A DNA stretch of 39,654 nt from Flavobacteriaceae bacterium (GCA_030626795.1 DAOUTI010000003.1:1-39654); one strand, 5' to 3'. Shown: positions 8,357-18,239, counted from the stretch's first letter. Numbers and translations: made by a program. The notes: generated by a model not told the origin, from the sequence alone.

Positions 8357-9427
8357 ATGGAAAATAAAGGAAAAATACTAGAGAATTCTAACAGCCAAGT
8401 AACAGAAGAAGAAATTGATTTGGGCAATTTATTTAAAGTAATTGGTAAAGGTTTAAAAAACTTTTTCAACTTTATTGGAGATGTTTTACAAAATATTTTT
8501 CACTATTTTATTTTACTTTTAATTTTCCTAAAAAAACATGTAGTTAAATTAGGGATCGCAGTTGTATTAGGGTTTATTATTGGGCTTATATTACACAAAT
8601 TCGAGCCAAAAACATATGTTTCAAATATGATTATTGAAACGAATTATGGTAGCGGAATACAATTGTATAAACAAATAGATTATTTGAATGATTTGGTTAA
8701 GAAAAAAGACTCTATTTCATTAGCACAGATTTTAAATATAAACACTAAAGAAGCTAGCCAAATTAATAATATTGAAGTAAATCCAAATCAACCCGAAGTC
8801 AACTTGTACAAAGCCTATGATGAATATATACAAAAAACAGACACTATTTATACCAAAGGATATAAATTTGAAGATTTTAAAAAAAGAATAGATAAATATG
8901 ATCTTCGATATCATCAAATCAACATTAATTCTAAATCTAAAACAGTATTTAGTAATATTTCATCGTCAATAATAAAACTAGTAGAAAATGATTATTATAA
9001 AAAATTAAAAGATTTAAAAGTTAATGAGATAAAACAAAAGCTTCAGGTTTTAAATAAAAATTTGGCGCAAATTGATTCATTGCGATATTCCTACAAAGAA
9101 GTTGCTTTAAAACAGGCCGTAAATTCTTCAAATTCTTCTACCATAGAAATTTCAAAAAATGAAAATAAAAAAAATGAAAATGATATTGAACTTTTTAATA
9201 CTTCCTATGGTCTTCTTAAATCTATTTCTTGGACAAATGATGAATTAATAAGAAAAAATAATATTGTTAATATTATTTCTAATTTTGATAAAGTTGGTAT
9301 TCCTGATAAAAAAATTAGCCACAAAAAATATTTTCAGCTACCATTATTGTTTTTAGGGTTGATGTTGGGGTGGATATTGATAGTGCAATTGAATGAGTAT
9401 TTGAACAACTATAAATCTGACAGCTAA
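8357..9427 (+). CDS. Wzz-like polysaccharide chain-length/co-polymerase protein
   Basis: A 356-residue inner-membrane protein. It has a cytoplasmic N-terminus with an amphipathic, Phe-rich stretch (about 25-50) and hydrophobic segments at about 50-80. A long periplasmic part (about 85-325) contains coiled-coil-like stretches (KLQVLNKNLAQIDSLR). A second membrane helix lies close to the C-terminus (about 328-346). This is the topology of Wzz-type co-polymerases that set O-antigen or capsule length. Primary similarity to well-studied Wzz proteins is not obvious, so the call rests on topology and on its place at the head of a glycan operon. No C-terminal tyrosine kinase domain is present. Its stop codon is in frame with the flippase that follows. 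Confidence 0.7.
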   Translation: MENKGKILENSNSQVTEEEIDLGNLFKVIGKGLKNFFNFIGDVLQNIFHYFILLLIFLKKHVVKLGIAVVLGFIIGLILHKFEPKTYVSNMIIETNYGSGIQLYKQIDYLNDLVKKKDSISLAQILNINTKEASQINNIEVNPNQPEVNLYKAYDEYIQKTDTIYTKGYKFEDFKKRIDKYDLRYHQININSKSKTVFSNISSSIIKLVENDYYKKLKDLKVNEIKQKLQVLNKNLAQIDSLRYSYKEVALKQAVNSSNSSTIEISKNENKKNENDIELFNTSYGLLKSISWTNDELIRKNNIVNIISNFDKVGIPDKKISHKKYFQLPLLFLGLMLGWILIVQLNEYLNNYKSDS

Positions 9428-9433
9428 AAACGT

Positions 9434-10753
9434 ATTTCATCTTCAAAAAATTCAAAATTAAGTCCAATCAAAAGATTAAAACACTATATTAATTCTGATC
9501 TTAAAGAAATCCTCTTAAGTGGAGGTTTAACCTTTCTATTTAAAATTATTGGCTTAGTGTTAGCTTATATGGTAATGCTTTTAATAACTAGAACTTTTGG
9601 TTCTGCAGTCTTTGGAAGATATACTATTGCTCTTACTTTTTCACAGTTAATAGTTTTAATCTTTACTTTTGGATTTCCTAGTGGAGTTATAAGATTGCTG
9701 ACAGATCAAAGTCACTATGATGAAATTCCGAAGACAAATTTTCTTAAAAAAACGTTATGGATTACATTTGTTTCGTCTATAACTATTTCAATCCTGATTT
9801 ATTTTTTATCAGAACTAATAGCAATAAGCCTTTTTAAAGACAGATCATTAATTATATATTTAAAAGTCTTAAGTTTTTTCATTACTCCTCTTATGTTTCA
9901 TGAAGTTTTATTAAATATTTTTAGAGGTAAAAAAGAATACAAAAAATACAATCTCTTTTTATTTGTTTTACCTCCATTATTGTTTTTAATTATGTTTTAC
10001 ATAATATATAATTATTTCTATAATGAAATTTCGGTAATACTAAGTTTTGGATTAAGCATTTTAATCGTTTTTTTTATAGAAATAATATTCTTAAAGGGTG
10101 TTAAAAACTCTATAAAGAAAGATTATCCTACAAATCTATTATTTAAACTTTCATTACCAATGATGATAAGTGGAACAATTTTATTTTTATTAAGTTGGAC
10201 TGATATTTTTATGCTTGGAGCAATGGTATCATCAGAAGAGGTAGGGATTTATAATGTAGCCTTTAAAATATCTTCAATTGGGTTAATTATAATTTTAGTT
10301 TTTAACGTGGTTATTGGTCCAAAAATATCAGAATTATATAATAGGAATGAAATAAAAAAACTAAAAAAAACTATTATCAAAACAACTCAATTAATTACTA
10401 TAACTACAATTCCTATATTTTTAATACTTATTGTTTTTAGAAAGGATATCCTAAGTTTTTTTGGTTCTGAGTTTATATTAGGAGAAACAACTTTGGTTAT
10501 ACTTAGTTTTAGTGTTTTAATTAATGCTATTTCGGGTAATGTTGATCAGATCTTAAATATGACTAATCATCATCGGTTAATGAGGAATATAGCCCTTGTT
10601 TGTTTAACTGAAAATGTAATTCTTAATTTTATATTAATTCCAAAATATGGAATTAACGGTGCTGCTACCGCTAGTTTAATTACAAATATAAGCTTAAACC
10701 TAATTAGTATATATTATATAAAAAAGAAATTGGGTTTTTATACAATTCTATAA
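9434..10753 (+). CDS. Wzx-type oligosaccharide flippase (non-canonical start)
   Basis: A polytopic protein of the MATE/Wzx polysaccharide-flippase superfamily, expected to move undecaprenyl-linked repeat units across the inner membrane. The track starts at GTG 9557. However, the conserved first helix (LLSGGLTFLFKIIGLVLAYMVMLLITRTFG) begins about 15 codons earlier, and the frame is open back to the TAA of the preceding gene at 9425. There is no ATG, GTG or TTG between that stop and 9557. I have put the start at the ATT at 9434, which would give MSSSKNSKLSPIKRLKHYIN. Readthrough of the TAA is the alternative. At about 440 residues the extended protein is normal for the family. It has roughly 12 hydrophobic segments and no frameshift. 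Confidence 0.8.
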   Translation: MSSSKNSKLSPIKRLKHYINSDLKEILLSGGLTFLFKIIGLVLAYMVMLLITRTFGSAVFGRYTIALTFSQLIVLIFTFGFPSGVIRLLTDQSHYDEIPKTNFLKKTLWITFVSSITISILIYFLSELIAISLFKDRSLIIYLKVLSFFITPLMFHEVLLNIFRGKKEYKKYNLFLFVLPPLLFLIMFYIIYNYFYNEISVILSFGLSILIVFFIEIIFLKGVKNSIKKDYPTNLLFKLSLPMMISGTILFLLSWTDIFMLGAMVSSEEVGIYNVAFKISSIGLIIILVFNVVIGPKISELYNRNEIKKLKKTIIKTTQLITITTIPIFLILIVFRKDILSFFGSEFILGETTLVILSFSVLINAISGNVDQILNMTNHHRLMRNIALVCLTENVILNFILIPKYGINGAATASLITNISLNLISIYYIKKKLGFYTIL

Positions 10754-10756
10754 TAT

Positions 10757-11572
10757 ATGAGCAAATATAATTTATCAATTATAATTGTAACGTTTAATAG
10801 TGAAAAATATATTCAAAACTGTATTAATTCTATAGTTGAATATTGTTTAGATATTAATTATGAAATTGTCATTATTGATAATAATTCAATAGATAATACC
10901 GTAAAAATAATTAAAGAAGGTTTTAATGACATTGTATTAATTGAAAGTAAAAAGAATTTAGGTTTTGCTGGGGGAAATAATCTTGGGGCTAAATATTGTA
11001 GCGGAGAATATTTTTTATTATTAAATCATGATACTATTCTATTAGAAAAAATTTCAATAATATTAGATATCTTCAAGAAAAACACTGCTATTGGAGCTTT
11101 AGGTATAAAAATGTTGAATGAAAAGAAGAATTATATATGTTCTGCTGGCAATTTTCCAAAACCTTATCAATTATTGAAGTTGTCTCTTTTTGAAATAAAA
11201 TCTAAAGAATTTGTAAATGGTAATTTTGATGAACCTCATAAAATTAGAATTGTTGATTGGGTTTCAGGAGCATTTTTATTGACTAAAAAAAAATATTGGA
11301 ACAAGGTAGGTGGATTAGACGAGAAATATTTTATGTACGTTGAAGATGTTGATTTTTGTAAAAAACTTAGTCTAATAGGAAAAATAACTGTTTTTTTACC
11401 ATCTATCAACTATTTACATTTTGTTGGTTTTAATAAAAAAAGAGAAATCCAATTGATAAAAGGGTATAAAATATTTTCTAAAAAATTTTTCAATAAATAT
11501 GGAAGTAAACTTGCCAACATATGTTTAGATTTAAATTATGAATACAAAAAAGCTTATAAAAGTCTTTATTGA
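10757..11572 (+). CDS. Family 2 glycosyltransferase
   Basis: A 271-residue GT-A fold enzyme. The N-terminal LSIIIVTFNSEKYIQNCINSI and the nucleotide-binding IDNNSIDNT identify family GT2. LNHDT stands in the DxD position, ASP-containing VDWVSGAFLLTKK follows in the acceptor region, and EDVDFC is the ED(Y/F) catalytic-base motif. The layout is that of rhamnosyltransferase-like (WbbL) enzymes, but the donor sugar cannot be told. It is cytoplasmic or membrane-associated and adds one sugar to the lipid-linked repeat unit. It begins 3 bases after the flippase stop and overlaps the next gene by 35 bases, so translation is probably coupled. Confidence 0.9.
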   Translation: MSKYNLSIIIVTFNSEKYIQNCINSIVEYCLDINYEIVIIDNNSIDNTVKIIKEGFNDIVLIESKKNLGFAGGNNLGAKYCSGEYFLLLNHDTILLEKISIILDIFKKNTAIGALGIKMLNEKKNYICSAGNFPKPYQLLKLSLFEIKSKEFVNGNFDEPHKIRIVDWVSGAFLLTKKKYWNKVGGLDEKYFMYVEDVDFCKKLSLIGKITVFLPSINYLHFVGFNKKREIQLIKGYKIFSKKFFNKYGSKLANICLDLNYEYKKAYKSLY

Positions 11573-12686
11573 TGGATATTCATTAAATAAAGAACCTCAA
11601 GGGGTTACAACTTACATAAAAGAACTATATAAAGAAATTGCTATTCAAACATCAAATATTAAATTTTTTATTGGATGTTTTGAAGATGACAATATAAAGA
11701 AGGAATTTAAAGATCAAAAAAACATATCTTTTATTTTTTATAAACATAAATCACGAGTTTATAGAATGTTATTTGAAATTCCACACTGCATTAGAAAAGA
11801 AGAATTTGATTTTGCACACTTTCAATATGTAATTCCATTTAAAAGAAGTGAAAAATGTAAATACATAACTACTATTCATGATATTTTATTTAATGAATAT
11901 CCTGAATATTTTTCTAAAATGTATAGATATAAAAGAAATTTTTTATTTTACAGAAGCGCAAAAAATACAGATTTTCTATTAACCGTATCTAATTATTCAA
12001 GAGAGTCAATTAAAAAAAAATATCAACTTAAAAATAAAAATGTTTTCATAACTCCCAACGGGATCAATGAATCTTATTTTAAAGATTATAACAAAAAAAA
12101 ATCAAAAATAATAATCAAAGAAAAATATGGTTTTGATGATTATATTCTATATGTTAGTAGAATAGAACCTAGAAAAAATCAAGAATTACTTTTAAAAACT
12201 TATTTGGAAACTAAGATTTATAAAACATCTACTCATCTTGTTTTTATTGGGAAAAACTCCATTAAAAATATTAAACTAAATAAATTAGTAAATTGTTTGA
12301 GTTCAAACCAAAAACAAAAAATACATTTTTTTGAAAATGTAGAACAAACGCATTTAATTGAATTTTATAAAGCTGCAAAAATGTTTATTTACCCATCTAA
12401 AGCCGAAGGATTTGGCATACCTCCTTTAGAAGCAGGAGCACTCAAAATTCCAGTTTTATGTTCGAATGTAACTGCTATGGAATCGTTTATTTTTTTTAAT
12501 CCATATTTTTTTAACCCAAATGATGAAGATGGATTTAAAAGAAAGTTCCAAAATTTTTACACAAGTTACAAATCAATTGATTTGAATATCATCCAAGATG
12601 AAATAAAAACAAATTATTCTTGGGAAAAATCGGCTCAATTACTAACTTCAATTTTTAATCGTAATACTTCAAATTTTGAGAGTTAG
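11538..12686 (+). CDS. Family 4 glycosyltransferase
   Basis: A 382-residue GT-B enzyme. The N-terminal acceptor domain starts KVFIDGYSLNKEPQGVTTYIKEL, with the Gly-rich loop of GT4. The C-terminal donor domain has YVSRIEPRKNQELLLKTY and the EX7E motif in AEGFGIPPLEAGA. It probably transfers a hexose or deoxyhexose from a nucleotide sugar to the growing repeat unit. The start overlaps the end of the GT2 gene by 35 bases, and the 3' end overlaps the next gene by 11 bases. Confidence 0.9.
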   Translation: MNTKKLIKVFIDGYSLNKEPQGVTTYIKELYKEIAIQTSNIKFFIGCFEDDNIKKEFKDQKNISFIFYKHKSRVYRMLFEIPHCIRKEEFDFAHFQYVIPFKRSEKCKYITTIHDILFNEYPEYFSKMYRYKRNFLFYRSAKNTDFLLTVSNYSRESIKKKYQLKNKNVFITPNGINESYFKDYNKKKSKIIIKEKYGFDDYILYVSRIEPRKNQELLLKTYLETKIYKTSTHLVFIGKNSIKNIKLNKLVNCLSSNQKQKIHFFENVEQTHLIEFYKAAKMFIYPSKAEGFGIPPLEAGALKIPVLCSNVTAMESFIFFNPYFFNPNDEDGFKRKFQNFYTSYKSIDLNIIQDEIKTNYSWEKSAQLLTSIFNRNTSNFES

Positions 12687-13935
12687 TATTTATAAATCAA
12701 TATTTATTCTTTTACTGTTTATTTTAACAGCAATACCTTTATTTGAAATACACTTTTTATCATTTCTTATATTTCTATCCATTTTGTTATCTAGCACAAA
12801 TGATCATAGTATGTCTAGATTTTCATTTGGGTTGATATCCATTTTAATAATTGTACTAATAATTGGTATTATAAGTTCTTTTTTTTATCAAAAACATTTA
12901 TTTGATTGGTTTAAAGACCTTCTTTATTTTTCTAAACCTATACTTGGTATTTTACTCGGGTATTTTTTAATTAAGAAAATAAACAACAAAAACTTTTTTT
13001 TAAAGGCTTTAATATATGTATCTCTTCTATTTGCAATTTATCACATTTTTAATGTTTTTATAACCACTGATTTCTCAACGGATTCCATTAGCACAATAAG
13101 GAATGAAAATGGGTTATCAAATCCTTTAGAGTTATTGGCATTAATTATTTTAATATCTTCATACCGATTTGAATTTTTGGCTGTTATTAACAGAAGAAGA
13201 AAAACAATAATTTTTACGCTAGCATTATCTCTAATTCTATATTTTTCAAGGACCATGGTTGTTGCTTTTATTATTATGCTACTAGCTATAAATGGTTATA
13301 CAAAATTAACAACAAAAGGTTTTAAATATGGAGTAGGTATTATGCTTCTGGTTGGGTTGTTTTACTTGTATTTATTTTCAATAAACTTAAAAAGAAATCA
13401 ACCAGGTATTGAATCGTTTTTATATAAAATAAAAATTGCGCCATCCGAAATTTTTTCTCCTGCTAAAAGTATCGACATAAAAAATCATAAGAATTTATGG
13501 GATCATTGGAGGGCTTACGAAACAAATTTAGCATACATGCAAATGAAAAAACATCCAATTAGTTTTTTAAATGGATATGGTTTTGGATCTTTAGTCGACC
13601 TAAAATTTGTAGCCCCCTTGAATGAACAGGGAATGAGATTTATCCCAATATTACACAATGGATATACTAATATTCTCTTTAAAACAGGTTTTTTAGGATT
13701 ATTCTTTTATATTTCCTTCTTATTGTCACTTTATATACAGTCTTACAAAACTAAAAGCTATACAGGTGAAGAAATAATACGAAATATCATATCAGCAATA
13801 GGACTGTATTTTATTTTCACTTCTCTTATCATAACAGGTATTTATAATTTAGAAGAAAAATATTCTTTAATCCTTGGAGGTTTTTTATTTTTACTATCCA
13901 AAATAGATACTAACCAAATAAATGAGAATATTTGA
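12676..13935 (+). CDS. O-antigen/exopolysaccharide polymerase-like membrane protein
   Basis: A 419-residue protein with about ten hydrophobic segments and short loops. Near residues 325-350 it has LHNGYTNILFKTGFLGLFFYI, the His-containing loop followed by a Gly-rich helix that recurs in Wzy polymerases and O-antigen ligases. The start is TTG at 12676, inside the end of the preceding gene. No ATG fits before the first helix. It is one of two Wzy/WaaL-like proteins in the operon, and sequence alone does not say which one polymerises repeat units. It is followed by a 4-base TTGA overlap with the next gene. Confidence 0.75.
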   Translation: MRVSIYKSIFILLLFILTAIPLFEIHFLSFLIFLSILLSSTNDHSMSRFSFGLISILIIVLIIGIISSFFYQKHLFDWFKDLLYFSKPILGILLGYFLIKKINNKNFFLKALIYVSLLFAIYHIFNVFITTDFSTDSISTIRNENGLSNPLELLALIILISSYRFEFLAVINRRRKTIIFTLALSLILYFSRTMVVAFIIMLLAINGYTKLTTKGFKYGVGIMLLVGLFYLYLFSINLKRNQPGIESFLYKIKIAPSEIFSPAKSIDIKNHKNLWDHWRAYETNLAYMQMKKHPISFLNGYGFGSLVDLKFVAPLNEQGMRFIPILHNGYTNILFKTGFLGLFFYISFLLSLYIQSYKTKSYTGEEIIRNIISAIGLYFIFTSLIITGIYNLEEKYSLILGGFLFLLSKIDTNQINENI

Positions 13936-15002
13936 AAATAGCAATTTTAGGAACCAGAGGGATTCCAAATAATCATGGAGGCTACGAACAATTTGCCGAA
14001 TATTTTGCAAAGCATTTAGTTAAAAGTGGTTATGAAACCTACGTTTATAGCTCTTCTTTACATCCTTATAAAGAAAATACATGGAATGGTGTGCATATTA
14101 TTCATAAGTACGACCCTGAAAATTGGCTTGGCACTTCTGGCCAATTTATTTATGACCTGAATTGCATTTTAGATATTAGAAGAAAAAAAATGGATGTTGT
14201 TTTTCAATTGGGTTATACAAGTAGCTCTATTTGGAATTGGCTTATTCCAAAAAATATAAAATTAATCACTAATATGGATGGTTTAGAATGGAAACGCTCT
14301 AAATATTCAAAAAAAGTTCAAACCTTTTTAAAATATGCCGAAAAACTTGCAATTAAGCATAGTGATATTTTGATTGCTGATTCACCTGGAATTCAAGAAT
14401 ATTTAAAAAATAAGTACGCTGTTGAATCTGAATATATAGCCTATGGCGTTGAATCAGAAAATGAATATAATGATTCGGTTTTACAAGAATTAGATGTTAC
14501 CAAAAATAAATACAATATGCTAATCGCTAGAATTGAACCCGAAAATAATATAGAAGTTATTCTTAATGGTGTTGCAAATTCAAATTGTGAAAATTATTTT
14601 TTGGTCATTGGTAATGCAGATAATTCTTTTGGGAAGTATTTGGTTGATCGATTTAATAATAATAAAATAAGGTTTATTGGTTCTATTTATAATCTACCAA
14701 AATTAAATTCATTACGTAAATATTCAAATATCTATTTTCATGGCCATAGTGTTGGTGGCACAAATCCATCTTTATTAGAAGCGATGGCATCATATGCTTT
14801 TATTTGTGCTCACGATAATATTTTCAATAAATCAATTCTTAAAGATGATGCTTTTTACTTTTTAGATGAAAGCGATGTAACTAAAGTTTTAGAATCTAAA
14901 AACAAAAAAAATCATCAATCTTTTTTAGATCAAAATTATAAAAGAGTAGTTATGGATTTTAATTGGAAAAGCATTAACGAAAAATACGAAAGGTTAATAT
15001 GA
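13932..15002 (+). CDS. Family 4 glycosyltransferase with DUF1972 N-terminus
   Basis: A 356-residue GT-B enzyme starting KIAILGTRGIPNNHGGYEQFAEYFAKHL. This is the signature of the DUF1972 N-terminal domain found in rhamnosyl/galactosyltransferases of polysaccharide loci. The donor domain shows ARIEPENNIEVIL and a modified EX7E region GTNPSLLEAMAS. The TTG start (13932) overlaps the upstream TGA by four bases (TTGA), and the stop overlaps the next ATG by four (ATGA), so it is tightly coupled on both sides. The donor and acceptor are unknown. Confidence 0.88.
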   Translation: MKIAILGTRGIPNNHGGYEQFAEYFAKHLVKSGYETYVYSSSLHPYKENTWNGVHIIHKYDPENWLGTSGQFIYDLNCILDIRRKKMDVVFQLGYTSSSIWNWLIPKNIKLITNMDGLEWKRSKYSKKVQTFLKYAEKLAIKHSDILIADSPGIQEYLKNKYAVESEYIAYGVESENEYNDSVLQELDVTKNKYNMLIARIEPENNIEVILNGVANSNCENYFLVIGNADNSFGKYLVDRFNNNKIRFIGSIYNLPKLNSLRKYSNIYFHGHSVGGTNPSLLEAMASYAFICAHDNIFNKSILKDDAFYFLDESDVTKVLESKNKKNHQSFLDQNYKRVVMDFNWKSINEKYERLI

Positions 15003-16879
15003 ATTTGAAGAAAATAAAAATACTGGTTTTTATTGTTTCTTTTATTTTGATTAGTTTACTATTAAGTTTTATTGACTTTAGTAAAAAACTTAATTATTAC
15101 AATATCAATAAATCTTATAATGATTCATTGAAAGTGCAAATTGATTTTAAAAAAAAATTAGATTTAAATAAAAAAGAAATAAGACTATATTATACCAATT
15201 TTACAAACTCTCCGTATTCTGATGATCAAAGTGCAACGACCCAAATTGACAATCATAGTGCTAAACTAAATTTCTTTTCTAAATCTATACCATTATTGTT
15301 CAGGATAAATTTTGATGAACATATATTAGATACAATAAGGATTAAAAAGGTTACCATAAACTTGACGAATCAAAAAATTGATATAGATCTAACAAAGTTT
15401 ATTGCCCACCCTTCTATTCGACTCCTTAGAAAAAAATCAGACATTCTTACAGTCGACCTGTCGCATATAAATAATAGTAATTATGATCCTTATATATATT
15501 TAGAAAAACCAATTTATGTACATCGTTTAACAACTCTTGAAATTATTCTAATTATTATAGCGATAACAATTCTTTCGTTTCTAATCTCTGAATTATTTAT
15601 TTATCTTCTGTTTTTTAAATTAACTACAAATAATATTAATTCAACACTCTTATTTCTTTTAATTATATCCCTTTTATTTAAAGAACATTGGATTAGTAAA
15701 ACCATGATATTAATTGGAGTTTATACCGCATTTTTATTTATTAAAAATAAAATTAAATTAAAAAAAATAAATTTTTATGGCTATTCCCTCTTTTTCTTTT
15801 TTACTATTATTTCATTAATATGGTCTGTAAACATAGGAAGTTCCATGCCAAAATTAATCGGTTTCACACCTTTCATTATAATACCCATTTGGGCTTCTTT
15901 CTTGAATTTAAAAATCAATTATGAAATTATATTTAAATATGTAGGAATGTTTTTTATGCTAGTTGCAATTACTACCGTTTTACAAGCATTTTTTAGGTAC
16001 AATTCTACTTTTCAAATGTCAGAGTTTTATTATCATAACTTATCTTCTCCTTTATCTACAAATGCGATTTACATTTCTGTTCTATATTTAATTGTATTCC
16101 TCTTTAATCTTTCCTTTTTATTAAGAAAAAAAGGAAAAACACAAACCCTCGATTATTTAACCCTAATTGTGTTATTAGTCTATATATTACTCTTGAGTTC
16201 TAAGCTAATTGTTGTTTTGTTATTTTTAAGCACTTATTTTCTATTTTATTCATTTTTGAAATTACGATTTAAAAAAAGCATCTTAATTCTTGTAACATTA
16301 TTAACATTTGGACCCTTTACTTTATTGATATTTCTTTCTGAAAATAATATTTTTAAGAGGTTTGAAAAAATAACAAACATTGAAAAAATAAAAGAAGTTT
16401 ATTCGCAAGATGAATTTGGCGACAACTATTTATGGAATGGTTTAAACCTAAGATTACTTCAACTTAGAGCTTTTTATGATATAGAAAAAAATACTAATTT
16501 CAATTCCTTTTTAGGAGTTGGATTAAACAATGGGCAAGAGTTACTAAATGAACGATATAAATATTATAAAATGTATACTGGTAAAAAATGGGAAAATAAA
16601 GGCGGATATTTAAGCTATAATTTTCATAATCAATATGCACAAACTTTAATTGAATTAGGTGTGGTAGGTTTTATATTTTTGGTGTTAATCTTTTTTAGAC
16701 TTATTATAAATTCAAAAAATAATAATAACTTTCTTCTTTTCTCGATTGTTTTTATTTTTATACTTGTTATGTTTACTGAATCAATTTTAGTGCGTCAAAA
16801 AGGAATTATGTTATTTGTTTTATTTCCAATTATTGCTATTAAAGTAAATAACTCCAAACAAATAGGCCTTAATAATTAA
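14999..16879 (+). CDS. O-antigen ligase/polymerase-family membrane protein
   Basis: A 626-residue protein with one N-terminal membrane helix (about 8-26) and an extracytoplasmic region of about 150 residues. About ten further membrane segments follow. The late loop has GVGLNNGQELLNERY and FHNQYAQTLIELGVVGFIFL, matching the O-antigen ligase family (Wzy_C/WaaL) pattern of a loop His followed by a GxxG helix. It may polymerise the repeat unit or transfer the finished chain to lipid or protein. The extra N-terminal periplasmic domain is unusual compared with standard WaaL (about 400 residues) and distinguishes it from the other polymerase-like gene at 12676. Confidence 0.8.
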   Translation: MNLKKIKILVFIVSFILISLLLSFIDFSKKLNYYNINKSYNDSLKVQIDFKKKLDLNKKEIRLYYTNFTNSPYSDDQSATTQIDNHSAKLNFFSKSIPLLFRINFDEHILDTIRIKKVTINLTNQKIDIDLTKFIAHPSIRLLRKKSDILTVDLSHINNSNYDPYIYLEKPIYVHRLTTLEIILIIIAITILSFLISELFIYLLFFKLTTNNINSTLLFLLIISLLFKEHWISKTMILIGVYTAFLFIKNKIKLKKINFYGYSLFFFFTIISLIWSVNIGSSMPKLIGFTPFIIIPIWASFLNLKINYEIIFKYVGMFFMLVAITTVLQAFFRYNSTFQMSEFYYHNLSSPLSTNAIYISVLYLIVFLFNLSFLLRKKGKTQTLDYLTLIVLLVYILLLSSKLIVVLLFLSTYFLFYSFLKLRFKKSILILVTLLTFGPFTLLIFLSENNIFKRFEKITNIEKIKEVYSQDEFGDNYLWNGLNLRLLQLRAFYDIEKNTNFNSFLGVGLNNGQELLNERYKYYKMYTGKKWENKGGYLSYNFHNQYAQTLIELGVVGFIFLVLIFFRLIINSKNNNNFLLFSIVFIFILVMFTESILVRQKGIMLFVLFPIIAIKVNNSKQIGLNN

Positions 16880-16880
16880 T

Positions 16881-18239
16881 ATGCCAAATAAAAACAAACG
16901 CTACTCCATATATATCAAACCTATTTCCATAATAGCAAATCTTGTTATTATTAATCTTTTTCTAAGGTTTTTTCTACAGGAAGCTTATTCTGGTTTTTGG
17001 CATATTACCTTTATCAATCTAAGCTGGTTAATTATCTCATACCATTTAAATTTTTATAATATTAAAAGGTATCAAAAAAATGTTGATATGCTTTCCCGGT
17101 TATTTATGCAATTCCTCATATTTACCTTCGTGTATTTTGCATATTATAGCTTAACAAATAAAACTATCAATCCATTAGAACACATTAAAATTTTAGTTTA
17201 CATTTTTATATCTATCACCCTATTTAGGGGTTTCTATTTATTTGCTTTAAAAAGGTACCGGATAGAAGGAGGAAATTTTAGAAACATCATTTTTATTGGG
17301 TCTAACAAAAGCATGCAAAATGTGAGTGATTTTATTAAAGATCATCCTGAATTGGGGTATAATCTTTTGGGTTGTTTTTCAAACAATTCAAACACTAAAA
17401 CCTATTTGGGTGAAATTGAAAACAGTTTTGATTACTCTGCTAATAATACAATTGACGAAATATTTTGTTCTATCTCTGAGCTAACAAAAGAACAAATTCA
17501 AAAATTTATTAATTTTGCAGATAACAATCTTATTCAATTAAAATTAATTCCAGATTCAAAAGATGTTTATTCCACCAAAATGATTGTTGAATATTATGAT
17601 TACATTCCCATATTATCCCTAAGAAAAATTCCTTTTGACGAACCTGTTAATCAATTTTTAAAGCGTTTTTTTGACATCCTATATTCCTTGATTGTTATTT
17701 TGTTTGTTCTTTCATGGCTTACTCCTTTATTGTTTATTCTTATTAAATTAGAATCAAAAGGCCCTTTGTTTTTTAAACAGATTCGAGATGGTTTGAATGG
17801 CGAAACTTTTGAATGTTATAAATATCGGTCAATGTTTGTAAATAACCTTTCAGATGATATTCAAGCCACCAAACACGATTCAAGAACAACTAAAATTGGT
17901 CGTTTTATTCGTAAAACAAGCATAGATGAACTGCCACAATTTTTTAATGTTTTTATAGGTGATATGAGCGTTGTAGGTCCGAGACCACATATGCAAAGTC
18001 AGACTAAAAAATATGCCAAAATAGTGGATAAATTTATGGTCCGCCATTTTGTCAAACCTGGCATTACTGGATTAGCGCAGGTAAGAGGGTTTAGAGGTAA
18101 AGTCGAGAAAAATGAAGATATGGAAAATCGTGTAAGACTCGATATTTATTATATTGAAAACTGGTCTTTTTTACTGGATCTTAAAATTATTGGACTTACA
18201 ATAATCAATATATTTAAAGGTGAAGATAAAGCATATTAA
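16881..18239 (+). CDS. Polyprenyl-phosphate sugar-1-phosphate transferase (WbaP/WcaJ type)
   Basis: A 452-residue initiating phosphoglycosyltransferase that moves a sugar-1-phosphate from a nucleotide sugar to undecaprenyl phosphate, the first step of repeat-unit assembly. About four or five N-terminal membrane segments lead to a CoA-binding-like domain (about 130-215). A reentrant helix (KRFFDILYSLIVIL...) and the catalytic domain follow. The diagnostic stretches are FECYKYRSM, RKTSIDELPQFFNV, GDMSVVGPRPH and KPGITGLAQVRGFRG. The length agrees with the WcaJ group. Whether the sugar is glucose, galactose or another hexose cannot be decided. It is the last gene of the operon. Confidence 0.93.
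   Translation: MPNKNKRYSIYIKPISIIANLVIINLFLRFFLQEAYSGFWHITFINLSWLIISYHLNFYNIKRYQKNVDMLSRLFMQFLIFTFVYFAYYSLTNKTINPLEHIKILVYIFISITLFRGFYLFALKRYRIEGGNFRNIIFIGSNKSMQNVSDFIKDHPELGYNLLGCFSNNSNTKTYLGEIENSFDYSANNTIDEIFCSISELTKEQIQKFINFADNNLIQLKLIPDSKDVYSTKMIVEYYDYIPILSLRKIPFDEPVNQFLKRFFDILYSLIVILFVLSWLTPLLFILIKLESKGPLFFKQIRDGLNGETFECYKYRSMFVNNLSDDIQATKHDSRTTKIGRFIRKTSIDELPQFFNVFIGDMSVVGPRPHMQSQTKKYAKIVDKFMVRHFVKPGITGLAQVRGFRGKVEKNEDMENRVRLDIYYIENWSFLLDLKIIGLTIINIFKGEDKAY

Noticed and set aside
12676-13935. Start at a later ATG for the polymerase-like gene
   Set aside because: The next ATG would remove the first two membrane helices. The TTG overlapping the upstream stop matches the coupling seen across the operon.
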